Notes: generated by a model not told the origin, from the sequence alone. A stretch of 64,000 nucleotides of DNA from Chloroflexota bacterium (GCA_016223085.1 JACRPS010000006.1:186001-250000); one strand, 5' to 3'; counted from the first letter of the stretch, positions 9,595 through 18,748 are shown. A program made the numbers and translations.

Positions 9595-9696
9595 ATGTGC
9601 TATATACGATGGGCGGGATAAGAGCCATCGCTCGCAAAGTGACAACGTGCAGCCAGTATCCACAACCCACTGGCTGAATTAACCAAGAGGTTGAAA

Positions 9697-10737
9697 ATGT
9701 CGGATCGAAAAGTAAGAGTGGCAGTCAATGGCTACGGTGTTATCGGTAAACGGATCGCCGATGCAGTGGTGGCACAGGACGATATGCAGTTGGTTGGAAT
9801 CGCCGATGTAGTCACCGATTGGCGTATTAAGGTGGCAGTTGAAAAAGGATATCCACTCTTCGCTTCAACGCCAGAGGCTGCTGATCACATGCAGAGTGCG
9901 GGTATCCCGGTTGCCGGTGATCTAACGGATTTGCTGTCACAGGTAGATGTGATCGCCGATGCGACTCCCAAAAAAGTTGCTGCAAGCAACTTGGAAAAGT
10001 ATCGCGCCGCTGGCGTGAAATCAATTTTCCAGGGCGGTGAAAAGCACAGCCTGACTGGACATTCCTTTGTCGCCCAGGCAAACTATGCTTCCGCCTTAGG
10101 TCTAGACACCACCCGTGTGGTGTCGTGCAATACGACCAGCATTGTCCGAACATTGGGTGTGCTCAAGAACGCGGGACTGCTCAAAAGAGCGCGGGGCGTG
10201 CTGATCCGTCGCGCAACCGACCCCTGGGAATCAGATCATACAGGCGTAATGAACACCGTTGTACCGGAGAAGGACATTCCATCCCATCAGGGGCCTGACG
10301 CGCAAACCGTTATTCCCGATCTGGATGTTGTGACCATTGCGGTTGTAGCGGCACATACCACCAGTCACCTCCATGCCTGGAGCGTTGAACTCACTCGCGC
10401 CGTAACGAAAGAAGAAGTGCTTGATGTTTTTCGTTCTGCGCCGCGTATTGCCTTCCTGAAAATGTCGGATGGCGTTGTGGCCCTCAATAGCACACTGGAA
10501 ATGATGTCCGACTTGGGTCGGCCACGTGGTGACATGTGGGAAGTTGGATTGTGGGAAGACGGTTTGACCGTTAGCGGGCATGAAGTGTTTTACAACTATC
10601 AGGTCTACAACCAGGCCATTGTTGTGCCTGAAACCATTGACGCCATTCGTGCCTTGACAGGTATTGAAGCAGACGGCATGAAATCAATCGCCAAAACCGA
10701 TCAGGCATTGGGATTGGTGCGTCAGTTTACCTCGTGA
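9697..10737 (+). CDS. gap: Type II (archaeal-type) glyceraldehyde-3-phosphate dehydrogenase
   Basis: A 346-residue enzyme of the archaeal-type GAPDH class. It has an N-terminal Rossmann motif (VAVNGYGVIGKRIADAV, from residue 7) and the catalytic-Cys motif SCNTTSI near residue 140. The ATG at 9697 follows AAGAGGTTG; a TTG two codons earlier is less likely. The family oxidises glyceraldehyde-3-phosphate with NAD(P). Bacteria normally use the unrelated-in-detail type I enzyme, so presence here in a metal island is unusual. Type I GAPDH is a known target of copper, silver and oxidants through its active Cys, so a spare enzyme could be protective; this is inference. It follows the HMA gene on the same strand after about 100 bp. 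Confidence 0.85.
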   Translation: MSDRKVRVAVNGYGVIGKRIADAVVAQDDMQLVGIADVVTDWRIKVAVEKGYPLFASTPEAADHMQSAGIPVAGDLTDLLSQVDVIADATPKKVAASNLEKYRAAGVKSIFQGGEKHSLTGHSFVAQANYASALGLDTTRVVSCNTTSIVRTLGVLKNAGLLKRARGVLIRRATDPWESDHTGVMNTVVPEKDIPSHQGPDAQTVIPDLDVVTIAVVAAHTTSHLHAWSVELTRAVTKEEVLDVFRSAPRIAFLKMSDGVVALNSTLEMMSDLGRPRGDMWEVGLWEDGLTVSGHEVFYNYQVYNQAIVVPETIDAIRALTGIEADGMKSIAKTDQALGLVRQFTS

Positions 10738-10792
10738 CCGATAACGTACGTTTTGCCTTTGGCGATAATTTTTCGAAAGCAGCGCAACACTG

Positions 10793-11473
10793 ATGGAAGA
10801 GAAATCACAGAAGTACATCCCCGCCTTGCGCTACGACTGGCTAACGGCGGTGTACGATCCAATTCTCCGGTTGACACTGCGCGAGTTCGAGTTCAAGAAC
10901 ACCTTGGTCAAAGCTGCCCAGGTTCAGCTCGGTCACCGCGTTCTTGATCTTGGCTGTGGTACGGCCACACTGACGCTATTGATTAAGCAGGCACAACCCA
11001 ATGCTGAAGTTGTCGGCATTGATGGTGACGAAAAGGTGTTAACGCTCGCTCGACAGAAAGTCTCACAAACCGGGATGGTAGTTGCACTCGATCATGGGAT
11101 GGTCTACAACTTGCCTTACCCGGACAACAGCTTTGATCACGTATTTTCAAGTCTGTTGTTCCATCACCTCTCCAGGGAAAACAAACTCCGTGCTATACAT
11201 GAAGTGTTTCGTGTGCTTCGCCCAGGTGGGCAACTTCACGTGGCAGATTGGGGAAAAGCAGCGAACCCGCTCATGCGAGCACTCTTTCTTCTGGTGCAAC
11301 TTCTCGATGGTTTCTCAACAACAGCGGATAATGTCAATGGACTACTGCCGTCGTTTTTTAGTCAGGTTGGTTTTGAAGGTGTGGTATTGGTGCGCCAGTA
11401 CGTAACCGTTTTCGGAACCCTGTGCCTCTATAACGGACAAAGACCAGTTCAGGGTTTAGCTTCCCAGCGCTAA
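10793..11473 (+). CDS. Class I SAM-dependent methyltransferase
   Basis: A 226-residue cytoplasmic protein with the SAM-binding motif I VLDLGCGTATLT (about residues 49-60), motif II VVGIDGDEKVL, and a UbiE/Methyltransf_11-like HVFSSLLFHHLSRENKLRAIHEVFRVLRPGG block. Substrate is unknown. There is no cysteine set of the ArsM type, so arsenite methylation is not supported. It is 55 nt after gap and probably cotranscribed. Its 3' end overlaps the convergent L,D-transpeptidase gene by 18 bp. Confidence 0.75.
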   Translation: MEEKSQKYIPALRYDWLTAVYDPILRLTLREFEFKNTLVKAAQVQLGHRVLDLGCGTATLTLLIKQAQPNAEVVGIDGDEKVLTLARQKVSQTGMVVALDHGMVYNLPYPDNSFDHVFSSLLFHHLSRENKLRAIHEVFRVLRPGGQLHVADWGKAANPLMRALFLLVQLLDGFSTTADNVNGLLPSFFSQVGFEGVVLVRQYVTVFGTLCLYNGQRPVQGLASQR

Positions 11474-13135
11474 CCTCCCCAAATCGCTCTGTGGCGCAAA
11501 CTCGCTGGAGATGATCTCGACAATTGTGCCGTCCTCGGCCCACTCATACAAACGCTGTGCATCCTCATTACGAGACATCACACAGCCAAGCGTGTATGGA
11601 GCACCTACATTTCCATCGCCTAGATAGGTGTTGTCAGGCAGCAAAACGGCTCCATGAAACCCATTCATCAAACCTGGCACCACTTCATAAAGCCCCATGA
11701 ACCATTCCATCTCCCATTGCCCGCACCCTGAATCATCACACAACAAATAACTGCTTCCATAGGCGTTCTGTTCATGACTCAGGATTTGGAATATACCGGG
11801 TGATGTTGGCGCACGTTCAATGCCGGATGAGATCGCCCAACTAAACACTTGCTGCCCATTTTCATAGGCGACAAGCCATTGTGTGTCCAGATTCACAACA
11901 ATGCGCTTCGAGGGAATCGGTTCGAGGGGTATAGTGACATCCTGTGGCGGTAGATTGAGTTCATCCCCCGGTGAAAGCACACTCAAATCGACTTGAGGGT
12001 TTGCCTGCTCAATCAGGTAAAAAGGAATGCCTTTTTTGCGAGCGATGCGATAGCCTGTGTCACCAGAAACGACTGTATAAGTTGTCGGGTAGTAGCGGAT
12101 ACGCAGCGACACTGAAGACTGAGCGCTGCGAATAACTGTCGTGATGCGTTCCAGGCTTTCCTCGCTATCAAAATATCGAGAGGTATCCTCAAGGTTGATC
12201 GCTGTGCTTTGGGCTTCGAGAAATGACAGCACCGCAGACTCTCGAATACCCAACCCGCTGGTGGTTGCCTCTAGCCAGGCGGTAAAATCTTCCCTATCGA
12301 CTGTCCAGTTCAGCATTTCATTAGTGAAAGGATCGTAGGCGGTGATGGTAAATGGCTGCCCTGCAAGCAAGTGCGCTTCCTCCAGATAGGGAGCGGGATC
12401 GACAACTTCTGGCAGCAGAGGATTGAAGATGAGTTCGAGTCGCTGGCGGCTGACCACTGAACCGGGGTCTTCAAGAAGATTTGACAGCGTGTCGGAGATG
12501 TTTAAGGCTCGCCCATCTCGACCAGGTACACCCACGAACTGCTCACCCTGCCAGGCATAGTCAGCATTGTACGGGGGGATATCCACCTCATCTATAAGCG
12601 ACTCAAAGTACGCCTGTGCGACTTCAGAATCGAGGCTTACACTTGGTTCAACCGAATAACCAAAAGGAATGCCTGCCAAACCTGCGGCTCGTGCTGCCTC
12701 AGCGGTGCGGCGCGCATCCAATCGGAGTCCAAGCTGCGAGGGAGCAACCATCCATGTGCGCTCTCCATCAGTCAGTTCGATTTGAAACTCGCCATGCCAG
12801 GCTTCGAGAAGCCGTGTACTTGCATCCTCTAACGACATGTTGCCGAGAAATACTCCCAGAGACCAGACGTTTGGGAAAATACGACCCGACAGCAACTGTA
12901 GCTCAATCAACACTATCAGCAGAACAACAAGGCTGAGTGTAGTTACGGGTCCGAAACGCAAAAAAGATTGTTTCAGCCATCGAACGATCCCGTTCCGGCT
13001 GTCAATGGATGTGGCAGTTTCTGATGCCATCGGCACAGCATGGCGTACATGAGGCTGGCGCATTCGACCCTGGCGCATCAAATGGCGCTGCCGAGCGTTT
13101 CCAGTTTTGGACGAGGTAGGCTTATCAGTCTCCAT
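11456..13135 (-). CDS. L,D-transpeptidase (YkuD) with PG-binding and LysM domains
   Basis: A 559-residue envelope protein. A single membrane anchor lies at about 60-85. Next come a PG_binding_4-like region typical of VanW/Ykud proteins (about 90-320), a LysM domain (YTVVSGDTGYRIARKKGIPF, about 355-400), and a C-terminal YkuD domain. The catalytic region shows NGFHGAVLL and LGCVMSRNEDA, giving the His and Cys of the family. It would make 3-3 peptidoglycan cross-links or attach proteins. It is the last gene after C39 peptidase, TlpA, DsbA and DUF3105 on the same strand, so it probably belongs to an envelope-stress operon under the copper-type operator at 17.0 kb. Confidence 0.85.
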   Translation of the reverse strand: METDKPTSSKTGNARQRHLMRQGRMRQPHVRHAVPMASETATSIDSRNGIVRWLKQSFLRFGPVTTLSLVVLLIVLIELQLLSGRIFPNVWSLGVFLGNMSLEDASTRLLEAWHGEFQIELTDGERTWMVAPSQLGLRLDARRTAEAARAAGLAGIPFGYSVEPSVSLDSEVAQAYFESLIDEVDIPPYNADYAWQGEQFVGVPGRDGRALNISDTLSNLLEDPGSVVSRQRLELIFNPLLPEVVDPAPYLEEAHLLAGQPFTITAYDPFTNEMLNWTVDREDFTAWLEATTSGLGIRESAVLSFLEAQSTAINLEDTSRYFDSEESLERITTVIRSAQSSVSLRIRYYPTTYTVVSGDTGYRIARKKGIPFYLIEQANPQVDLSVLSPGDELNLPPQDVTIPLEPIPSKRIVVNLDTQWLVAYENGQQVFSWAISSGIERAPTSPGIFQILSHEQNAYGSSYLLCDDSGCGQWEMEWFMGLYEVVPGLMNGFHGAVLLPDNTYLGDGNVGAPYTLGCVMSRNEDAQRLYEWAEDGTIVEIISSEFAPQSDLGRLALGS

Positions 13136-13210
13136 AGCATTTCCCCTTAAACGCCTGAATCAGATGGTCTTGGCTCCTATTTCATCGTCTCACGCCACAC
13201 TCAATGGACT

Positions 13211-13831
13211 TCATGATTTAGCTATTGGCTCACCAATCCCGCCCGAACAGCGTGCCCCAGGCTCAGGGGATTGCGGCCCTTGCTCATAGTTACTGATGAA
13301 GTCGATCAGGCGGCTATCGTAGGCATCTTCAATCTGCAACTGATACCCCCATGCCGTTACCACAATCGGACTCGCCAATCCAGGGTATGGGCTGAGCAAT
13401 CGGTGGCTGCCACCACGTGTGATCTCATGCAGTCTTTCTATTTGTTCGGTTGGAAGTTCGGGACGGTAAGTGATCCAGACAGCGCCATGTTCCAGTGAAT
13501 GCACAGCCAGATCATTTTGAATCGGGGTATCGTAAACACCGCAGTTTTGCCAGGTTGGATTGTGAAGACCGCCTATAGGGGGTAGTTCATCGTTCGGGTA
13601 AGTGGTGAACTCTTCATGTCCACGCGGGAGTCCGAACACACGCTCAATGCCGTCAATATTAACAATTCGATTTTGCCAGGCGTTAAAAGCCACCACTGCG
13701 ATGATTCCAAGAATAAACAGAATCGTTCCGCCGATGATGCCGCGCTCAACGGTGAGGAGATGGCTATATCGGGTCAATAGCCCTTGTTGAACCTTCGTCG
13801 TGCGTTTTGTGGGTGCAGCTTTTTTACGCAT
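13211..13831 (-). CDS. DUF3105 membrane-anchored protein
   Basis: A 206-residue protein with one membrane helix (about 32-53) and an extracytoplasmic domain matching the DUF3105 family: HNPTWQNCGVYDTPIQNDLAVHSLEHGAVWITYRP with conserved His, Cys and SLEHG residues. The family has no established function; its conserved HSLEHG and Cys residues suggest metal binding. Genes for DUF3105 often adjoin DsbA-like and copper-related genes, as here, where it follows the DsbA-like gene on the same strand after 72 bp. Confidence 0.8.
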   Translation of the reverse strand: MRKKAAPTKRTTKVQQGLLTRYSHLLTVERGIIGGTILFILGIIAVVAFNAWQNRIVNIDGIERVFGLPRGHEEFTTYPNDELPPIGGLHNPTWQNCGVYDTPIQNDLAVHSLEHGAVWITYRPELPTEQIERLHEITRGGSHRLLSPYPGLASPIVVTAWGYQLQIEDAYDSRLIDFISNYEQGPQSPEPGARCSGGIGEPIAKS

Positions 13832-13903
13832 AAACGAACCTCAGAGATGGGATGCGGATAGTGGAGCAGATCACAGCGTGCCAGAAATCATGTGAGATGT
13901 CAT

Positions 13904-14722
13904 CTATGGATTGTTGCCTGCTGTCGCCAGCTCTTCATCAATCATGGCGGCAAACGTCGCATAGGGTTGCGCCCCAATGAGCGGACGACCATTGATGAAA
14001 AATGTCGGTGTGCCAGTAGCGCCTAAGCGCTGCGCTTCTGTTGTATCTGCCAACACCTCGTCCCGTATGACAGTGTTATCCAAACATGCTGAAAATTCCT
14101 CAACATTGATTTCTGCCTGCTGAGCGTAACTTAACAGCCTCTCGCGCCCAAAACTGCCCTGGTTCGCAAATAACAGATCGTGATAAGCCCAGAAGGCAGA
14201 TTGTTCATTCGCGCATTCGCTGGCGACAGCGGCATCAACAGAGGTTGGACCGAGGATGGCAAAATCTCGGTACACGAAGCGAAGCTGATCACCATAGTTT
14301 TCACGCAGAAGCGGCAGTGTGTCTCGAACAAATCGAGCACAGTAAGGACAGTTGAAGTCGCTGAACTCGACAATGGTCACTGGCGCGTCGGCAGGCCCAT
14401 GTGAGGGGTCATCATCAGGGCTGACTTCAAGGCGCGTGCCAGGATTGTTCAGACTCGGTACAGGGCGATCTCCCTGTGTATCTGCAAAGCTCTCGATGGC
14501 CGTCGCTACCGCCTGACTGATGACCTGCTCAGTAGAACGTGCTGAATTGTTCATCAACAAGACAGCAGCCAATCCGCCAAGAATGAAAAAGACGGTGGCA
14601 ATCACGACATTGTTAAAGATTGTACGTGGGATAACAAAGACCTCTGACTGAGCGGTCGCTTCATGCTGTGAGGGCACCGGTTCTTGTTGCATATTCTGAA
14701 TAGTGTCACTCATCTTTATCAC
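13904..14722 (-). CDS. DsbA-like thiol-disulfide oxidoreductase (CPYC)
   Basis: A 272-residue membrane-anchored protein of the Thioredoxin_4/DsbA class. The anchor is at about 32-55, and the thioredoxin domain at 95-268 carries FSDFNCPYCARF and the cis-Pro loop GATGTPTFFINGRP. Another Cys pair (ASECANE and SACLDN) could form a structural disulfide. The frame can start at GTG 14722, overlapping the upstream stop as GTGA, or at ATG 14713. It is translationally coupled to the TlpA-like gene. It would form disulfides in extracytoplasmic proteins, a process disturbed by copper. Confidence 0.85.
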   Translation of the reverse strand: MIKMSDTIQNMQQEPVPSQHEATAQSEVFVIPRTIFNNVVIATVFFILGGLAAVLLMNNSARSTEQVISQAVATAIESFADTQGDRPVPSLNNPGTRLEVSPDDDPSHGPADAPVTIVEFSDFNCPYCARFVRDTLPLLRENYGDQLRFVYRDFAILGPTSVDAAVASECANEQSAFWAYHDLLFANQGSFGRERLLSYAQQAEINVEEFSACLDNTVIRDEVLADTTEAQRLGATGTPTFFINGRPLIGAQPYATFAAMIDEELATAGNNP

Positions 14723-15504
14723 TCACCTTGACTCATGATCTCGGCGATATATCCATCAACTTCATCACTGACAAGCGCCCCAAGTACGACGCGCTTCACA
14801 ATACCGTTCCGATCTACGAAGACGCTCATCGGCAGTCCCATCATGCCATAGGCATCGTTGCTGACATGACCAGCTTCGTCCAGCAGAACAGGAAACGGAA
14901 CATCAAACTCCTCAACAAATGCGGTGACGGCTTCGAGGCTGTCTTGTTCTGTGACGTTCAGCCCCAGTATGACAAGACTTTCACTCTGATAACGCTGATA
15001 GACGTTGATAAGCAGCGGCATCTCGAGGCGGCAAGGTGGACACCAACTCGCCCACAAATTAATCAATATCGGCTGACCGCGCAGTTTCGACAGTGTGATT
15101 AAGTCTCCTTCAAGCGTCGGCAATGTGAAGTCAGGAGCGAGTTGTCCAACAAACGCGCCGCCAAACCCTCCGGTTGAGGCAGCCCCAATAATGACTGGGG
15201 TGGGTGTCATTTCATCAACAATTGTCGCTGTCTCTATCGGCACTTGGGAGCTTCTGAGTCTGGCGGCAGCTGTGGCCGAGGAGTCCAGGGCATCAATGCG
15301 CGCTGCTGTAACTGTGGGAACGCCTGAAATGAAGGTCAGCAGGTTGGTGTCCTCCTGCCCGGCTGCGCGCAGCCATATCTTGCTTAACAAAACAGCCACC
15401 AGGCAGATGACGACAACCAGGAAAATCCACTCCAAGAACATATTGATGCGAGAAGGTCGCCTGCTGTCATATATTGGGTGCCGTTTCATGCCGACATTCT
15501 CCAT
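14719..15504 (-). CDS. TlpA/ResA-like thioredoxin-fold protein (WCPPC)
   Basis: A 261-residue membrane-anchored protein with a helix at about 23-45, a low-complexity spacer, and a TlpA/AhpC-TSA-type domain from 120 to 258. The active site is NLWASWCPPCRLEMP. The family reduces apocytochrome c or other periplasmic disulfides. The start at 15504 abuts the stop of the upstream gene (TAG-ATG), but the ATG at 15489 has a GGAGAATG site and may be the true start. It is the middle gene of a set with C39 peptidase and DsbA, giving a reductive and an oxidative partner side by side. Confidence 0.85.
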   Translation of the reverse strand: MENVGMKRHPIYDSRRPSRINMFLEWIFLVVVICLVAVLLSKIWLRAAGQEDTNLLTFISGVPTVTAARIDALDSSATAAARLRSSQVPIETATIVDEMTPTPVIIGAASTGGFGGAFVGQLAPDFTLPTLEGDLITLSKLRGQPILINLWASWCPPCRLEMPLLINVYQRYQSESLVILGLNVTEQDSLEAVTAFVEEFDVPFPVLLDEAGHVSNDAYGMMGLPMSVFVDRNGIVKRVVLGALVSDEVDGYIAEIMSQGE

Positions 15505-16926
15505 CTAGCCTGAGTTCAATGTTGAAAGTGCTTCTTGGGCAGCAGCAAAATTGGGATTGATACGCAGCGCCTGTTCAAAGGCGGTTTCAGCTTCAGCAAA
15601 CTGCCCCTGAGCTGCATAGAGCTGCCCCTGCCAATAGAAAGTCTCCTCAATATATTGACCTCCATTGTTGAGGTTAGCGGCGATCAAGGCCATCAGGTCG
15701 TCGTAACGTCCGACATTGAAGTAAGCCTCGTAAGGGCCGAACTGATACCACATCATGCGCCAGGGCAAACTAAACCGTCGTGATTGGTCGTAAGCAACCG
15801 CCGCCTCATCATAGCGACCAAGTGCCACAAGCGACGTTCCCATATTGAACCAGGCAAAGCCATCCTGAGGATTTGCTCGTGCTTCATCTCGTGCAGTTTG
15901 CAGCGCAAATTCCCCAGCGCGTGCGGGATCAGCCCAATCACCGAGCAACAATCTCAGCCATTGCTCTTCCTCCGGGCGGTACAGAACAATGAATTTCCGA
16001 TTGAACTGCCTCCAATCGGAGTCGACTTCATCGTAAGGAATTGCGATGCCGTTTCCATGGTCGCCCGTGCCGATGTAGCTGTCGTAGGCGAAGAAAACGC
16101 CCTGGTAATCATCGTAGCCCACAAGCAAGCGATAATGTCCTAACCAGTCGTAGCCTTCAGGCATAAAGCCAATCGCGATGATGACCGGATAACCATTGGC
16201 AATAAACGCTTTGATCAGATCAAGTGTGCCGCCCATACGTGAAATGGCCCGTACCCCTGAGCGCTCATTAACAAAAGATGTCATCTCCAGCGAGGTAACA
16301 TTTTTGTCTTCGTCATCGGGTTTAAGAACCGAAGCCGCAAATTCCTGTCCTTCTTGCCAGCCGAAATAACTGAGACCCATCGTAATTGTTGCTGGGCCGC
16401 AGTTGTTCCAGGTCTGTCGAACATAGCGAAACCCATTGAGGTAAGCTGTCGGCGGTAATGGAGTTGAAGCAGGTTGCAGCGTCGTGGATGCTTCAGGTAA
16501 AGTGGATGTTGGTGTAGGTGTCTCTGTAGCCGTGAGGGTTGGCGTTGGGGTTGCAGTCGATAATATGACCGAGATGGTTGGGCTTGGCGATGGGATACTA
16601 ACGGTTACTTCAGGTGTCGGCGTCACAAGCGCCACACTCAAAAGATCATCCGGTGACACCCCGTTACTATAAGTGGGGAGCGGTGTCGGCAGCGCCAGCC
16701 CCGCACCAGGATTTGGCGGCAGAAAAGCTTCCATGAAAGGTGCCATATTGATAACGCGCTGCTGCTGACCGGGGCGTAAGACATCTCTGAAGACAAAGAT
16801 GCTTCCTAAAGTGCCTACAATCAGCAGCAAAAATCCCCCGCCCACCAGTACCATGAGCCAACGAGGTGGAGGTTGTATTTCAGTCACGCTGGGCTGCGTG
16901 TTATCCGGGCTGTTCAATATGTGCAT
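15505..16926 (-). CDS. C39-type peptidase with T/P linker and TPR repeats
   Basis: A 473-residue protein. A membrane anchor at about 24-47 is followed by a T/P/S-rich spacer (to about 160) and a Peptidase_C39_2 domain (about 165-320). The catalytic Cys lies in QTWNNCGPATITMG, the His in GHYRLLVGYDD and the Asp nearby in FAYDSY. Residues 345-470 form TPR repeats (FAWFNMGTSLVALGRYDEAAVAYDQ; AETAFEQALRINPNFAAA). It probably cleaves extracytoplasmic peptides or proteins; TPRs suggest a protein partner. First gene of the envelope operon, with the double operator directly upstream at 16991-17028. Confidence 0.85.
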   Translation of the reverse strand: MHILNSPDNTQPSVTEIQPPPRWLMVLVGGGFLLLIVGTLGSIFVFRDVLRPGQQQRVINMAPFMEAFLPPNPGAGLALPTPLPTYSNGVSPDDLLSVALVTPTPEVTVSIPSPSPTISVILSTATPTPTLTATETPTPTSTLPEASTTLQPASTPLPPTAYLNGFRYVRQTWNNCGPATITMGLSYFGWQEGQEFAASVLKPDDEDKNVTSLEMTSFVNERSGVRAISRMGGTLDLIKAFIANGYPVIIAIGFMPEGYDWLGHYRLLVGYDDYQGVFFAYDSYIGTGDHGNGIAIPYDEVDSDWRQFNRKFIVLYRPEEEQWLRLLLGDWADPARAGEFALQTARDEARANPQDGFAWFNMGTSLVALGRYDEAAVAYDQSRRFSLPWRMMWYQFGPYEAYFNVGRYDDLMALIAANLNNGGQYIEETFYWQGQLYAAQGQFAEAETAFEQALRINPNFAAAQEALSTLNSG

Positions 16927-16990
16927 CCAATGAACGCAAGAGCCAACTCAGAGGAATTGTAAAGATGCTCTGCAATCGTTGAATGCGTTG

Positions 16991-17028
16991 TTTAGCGGGG
17001 TGACACTAGGCAATTTAGCGTATTGCCG
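16991..17028. promoter_or_regulatory. Copper-island operator, site 2 (two half-sites 23 bp apart)
   Basis: TTTAGCG at 16991 and AATTTAGCGTATTGCC from 17013. The TTTAGCG elements are 23 bp apart, identical to the spacing in site 1. Read on the minus strand the second element is AATACGCTAAATTGCC, close to the elements at 36530 and 28881. It lies 65-100 bp upstream of the C39-TlpA-DsbA operon. Confidence 0.55.
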
Positions 17029-17060
17029 TTTATTGAAGCATGGTTTCAAAGCGGGTCAGA

Positions 17061-18110
17061 TTAGTTAAGTTTGGCGAGGTAGGTTTCCGGGTTCTGCTGG
17101 AAAGCGCCCTGGCAGACTGGGCAGCAGAAGTAATACTTCTCCCCTTCGTAGCGGACACTGCCATACGCCTGCTGGGGTTGTATCCGTGCGCCGCAGACCG
17201 GGTCTTTGACCGTTTCGGTAGGTTGATCAGGTTTGCCCAGCGGTAACTCCACAACAAGGTTCGTCCCGCTATCCGGCGCGCTCATAATCTGGATTGTCCC
17301 ATAGAGATGCTGAATGCGCTCCTGCATTCCAAGCAGCCCATAATGACCAGTCCTAGCGAGCTGATCGAAATTTTCTGGAGGACGGAAGCCTACCCCATTG
17401 TCGCATATGCTGAGGCGTACCCTTTGTGGCTGATAATCGATTTCAACTGAAATCCAGGTTGCTTGACCATGTCGCTGTGCATTGTGGATCGCTTCCTGCG
17501 CCACTCGGAACAGCGAAAGCTCATGCCCGGCTTGCAGGCGGCGTTCGATGCCCGTCGTTCGCACTTTCACTTCTGCGCCCGATTCGCTCTCAGCCAACAT
17601 TCGCAGAGCAGGAACTAAACCCAGCTCTTCCAAGGCGGGAGGACGGAGATTGGCGATAAGACGTCGTAATCCCTCAATGGTTTCGACAGCTTGCAAGCGC
17701 GTTGTTTTGAGCATCCCGCTGGCTCGCACCGGGTCTTTTTCTAACCAGCTTGAGGCAAAATCAAGGCTTTGAGCGATTGCCACGAGTGACTGGATGGTAT
17801 CATCGTGGAGTTCATGCGCGATCCGCGCCCGCTCCGCTTCCTGACCATCGGTCAGGGCATGGCGATAGGCAATACCATCGTCGTGACTGCGGCGGACATG
17901 TGCCGCCATGCTCGCCATGGTGCGCCGCAAAATGCCAATTTCAGGAATACCGCCGCATGGCTGCTGGAGTGCCGCAAGATTGCCGCGTGACAGATCTGCT
18001 GTCTGTAAAGCCAGCTTTCGCAGCGGCCTCAGAACGCGATAAACGAGCCAGAAGTTTGTGACCGCGAATAACACCAAAACCGTGAGCGCAACGTGAAACC
18101 AGTCCGTCAA
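17061..18110 (-). CDS. NarL-system histidine kinase with C-terminal YHS domain
   Basis: A 349-residue kinase. One N-terminal membrane helix (about 7-25) is followed by a HAMP-like linker, a HisKA_3 dimerisation domain with phospho-acceptor His102 in ARIAHELHDDT, and an HATPase domain (FRVAQEAIHNAQRHG; GVGFRPP; GLLGMQERI). Residues 302-349 are a YHS domain (KDPVCGARIQPQQ, then YYFCCPVCQGAF) with Cys306, Cys329, Cys330 and Cys333. There is hardly any extracytoplasmic part, so sensing is likely cytoplasmic through the YHS domain. A matching YHS domain sits on the ATPase at 6563-9088. TTG is the start; it overlaps the regulator stop as TTGA behind an AAGGAGGT site. Confidence 0.9.
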   Translation of the reverse strand: MTDWFHVALTVLVLFAVTNFWLVYRVLRPLRKLALQTADLSRGNLAALQQPCGGIPEIGILRRTMASMAAHVRRSHDDGIAYRHALTDGQEAERARIAHELHDDTIQSLVAIAQSLDFASSWLEKDPVRASGMLKTTRLQAVETIEGLRRLIANLRPPALEELGLVPALRMLAESESGAEVKVRTTGIERRLQAGHELSLFRVAQEAIHNAQRHGQATWISVEIDYQPQRVRLSICDNGVGFRPPENFDQLARTGHYGLLGMQERIQHLYGTIQIMSAPDSGTNLVVELPLGKPDQPTETVKDPVCGARIQPQQAYGSVRYEGEKYYFCCPVCQGAFQQNPETYLAKLN

Positions 18111-18748
18111 CTCTGACCTCCTTCGACAAGACTAATCAGTCCGCGTGCCAGCCCTGCGGTTACCGCTTCGGTGCGTGTTGTCACACTGAGCTTTTGATAG
18201 ATATTCTGCAAGTGTCCCTGCACCGTGCGATCCGAGATGAACAACGTTTTTCCGATCTGTTTATTTGTCAACCCACGAGCAGCGCAGGTCAGGATTTCAA
18301 GCTCACGGTCAGTCAGACCTTCGACCAGAGTAGTTGTACTGGGAATATGTTGAGCCGCCTTTGCCATCACGCCTGCATCAAATGCCGGGCGGCCAACCGC
18401 AACATCTTGCAGCGCCTGGTATAACTGCGAAAGTTCTGCCGTTTTTAACACAAAGCCATCTGCGCCGGCATCGAGCAAAGCATGAACATAAACGGGATCA
18501 TCGTATGCAGTCAGCACCAGGACACGCACATCAGCATTATCGTCCAGGATGCGGCGGGTAGCCTCGACTCCGGTCAGTTCTGGCATGTGAATATCCATCA
18601 CCACCACCTCAGGATGAAGTTCACGCGCCAGTCTGACGGCCTCTGCGCCGGTTGCCGCTTCGCCAACGATCTCGACTCCCAGGCTTTCCAGGTACATACG
18701 TGTTCCTTGACGCACAATTTTGTGGTCTTCCGCTAAAAGCACGCGCAT
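18107..18748 (-). CDS. NarL-family response regulator
   Basis: The ATG at 18748 overlaps the stop of the upstream GDCCVxC gene and follows GAGGAA. The 213-residue protein has a receiver domain with phospho-acceptor Asp52 (VVVMDIHMPELTG), the conserved acidic pair in LLAEDH, Thr/Lys near VLTAY and LKTAE, and a LuxR-type helix-turn-helix (GLTDRELEILTCAARGLTNKQIGKTLFISDRTVQGHLQNIYQKL, split as recognition helix near 180). It is cotranscribed with the YHS kinase and is the best candidate for the factor binding the CGCCAAATGGCG operators. Confidence 0.9.
   Translation of the reverse strand: MRVLLAEDHKIVRQGTRMYLESLGVEIVGEAATGAEAVRLARELHPEVVVMDIHMPELTGVEATRRILDDNADVRVLVLTAYDDPVYVHALLDAGADGFVLKTAELSQLYQALQDVAVGRPAFDAGVMAKAAQHIPSTTTLVEGLTDRELEILTCAARGLTNKQIGKTLFISDRTVQGHLQNIYQKLSVTTRTEAVTAGLARGLISLVEGGQS

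Noticed and set aside
10793-11473. Arsenite methyltransferase (ArsM)
   Set aside because: The conserved arsenic-binding cysteines are missing.
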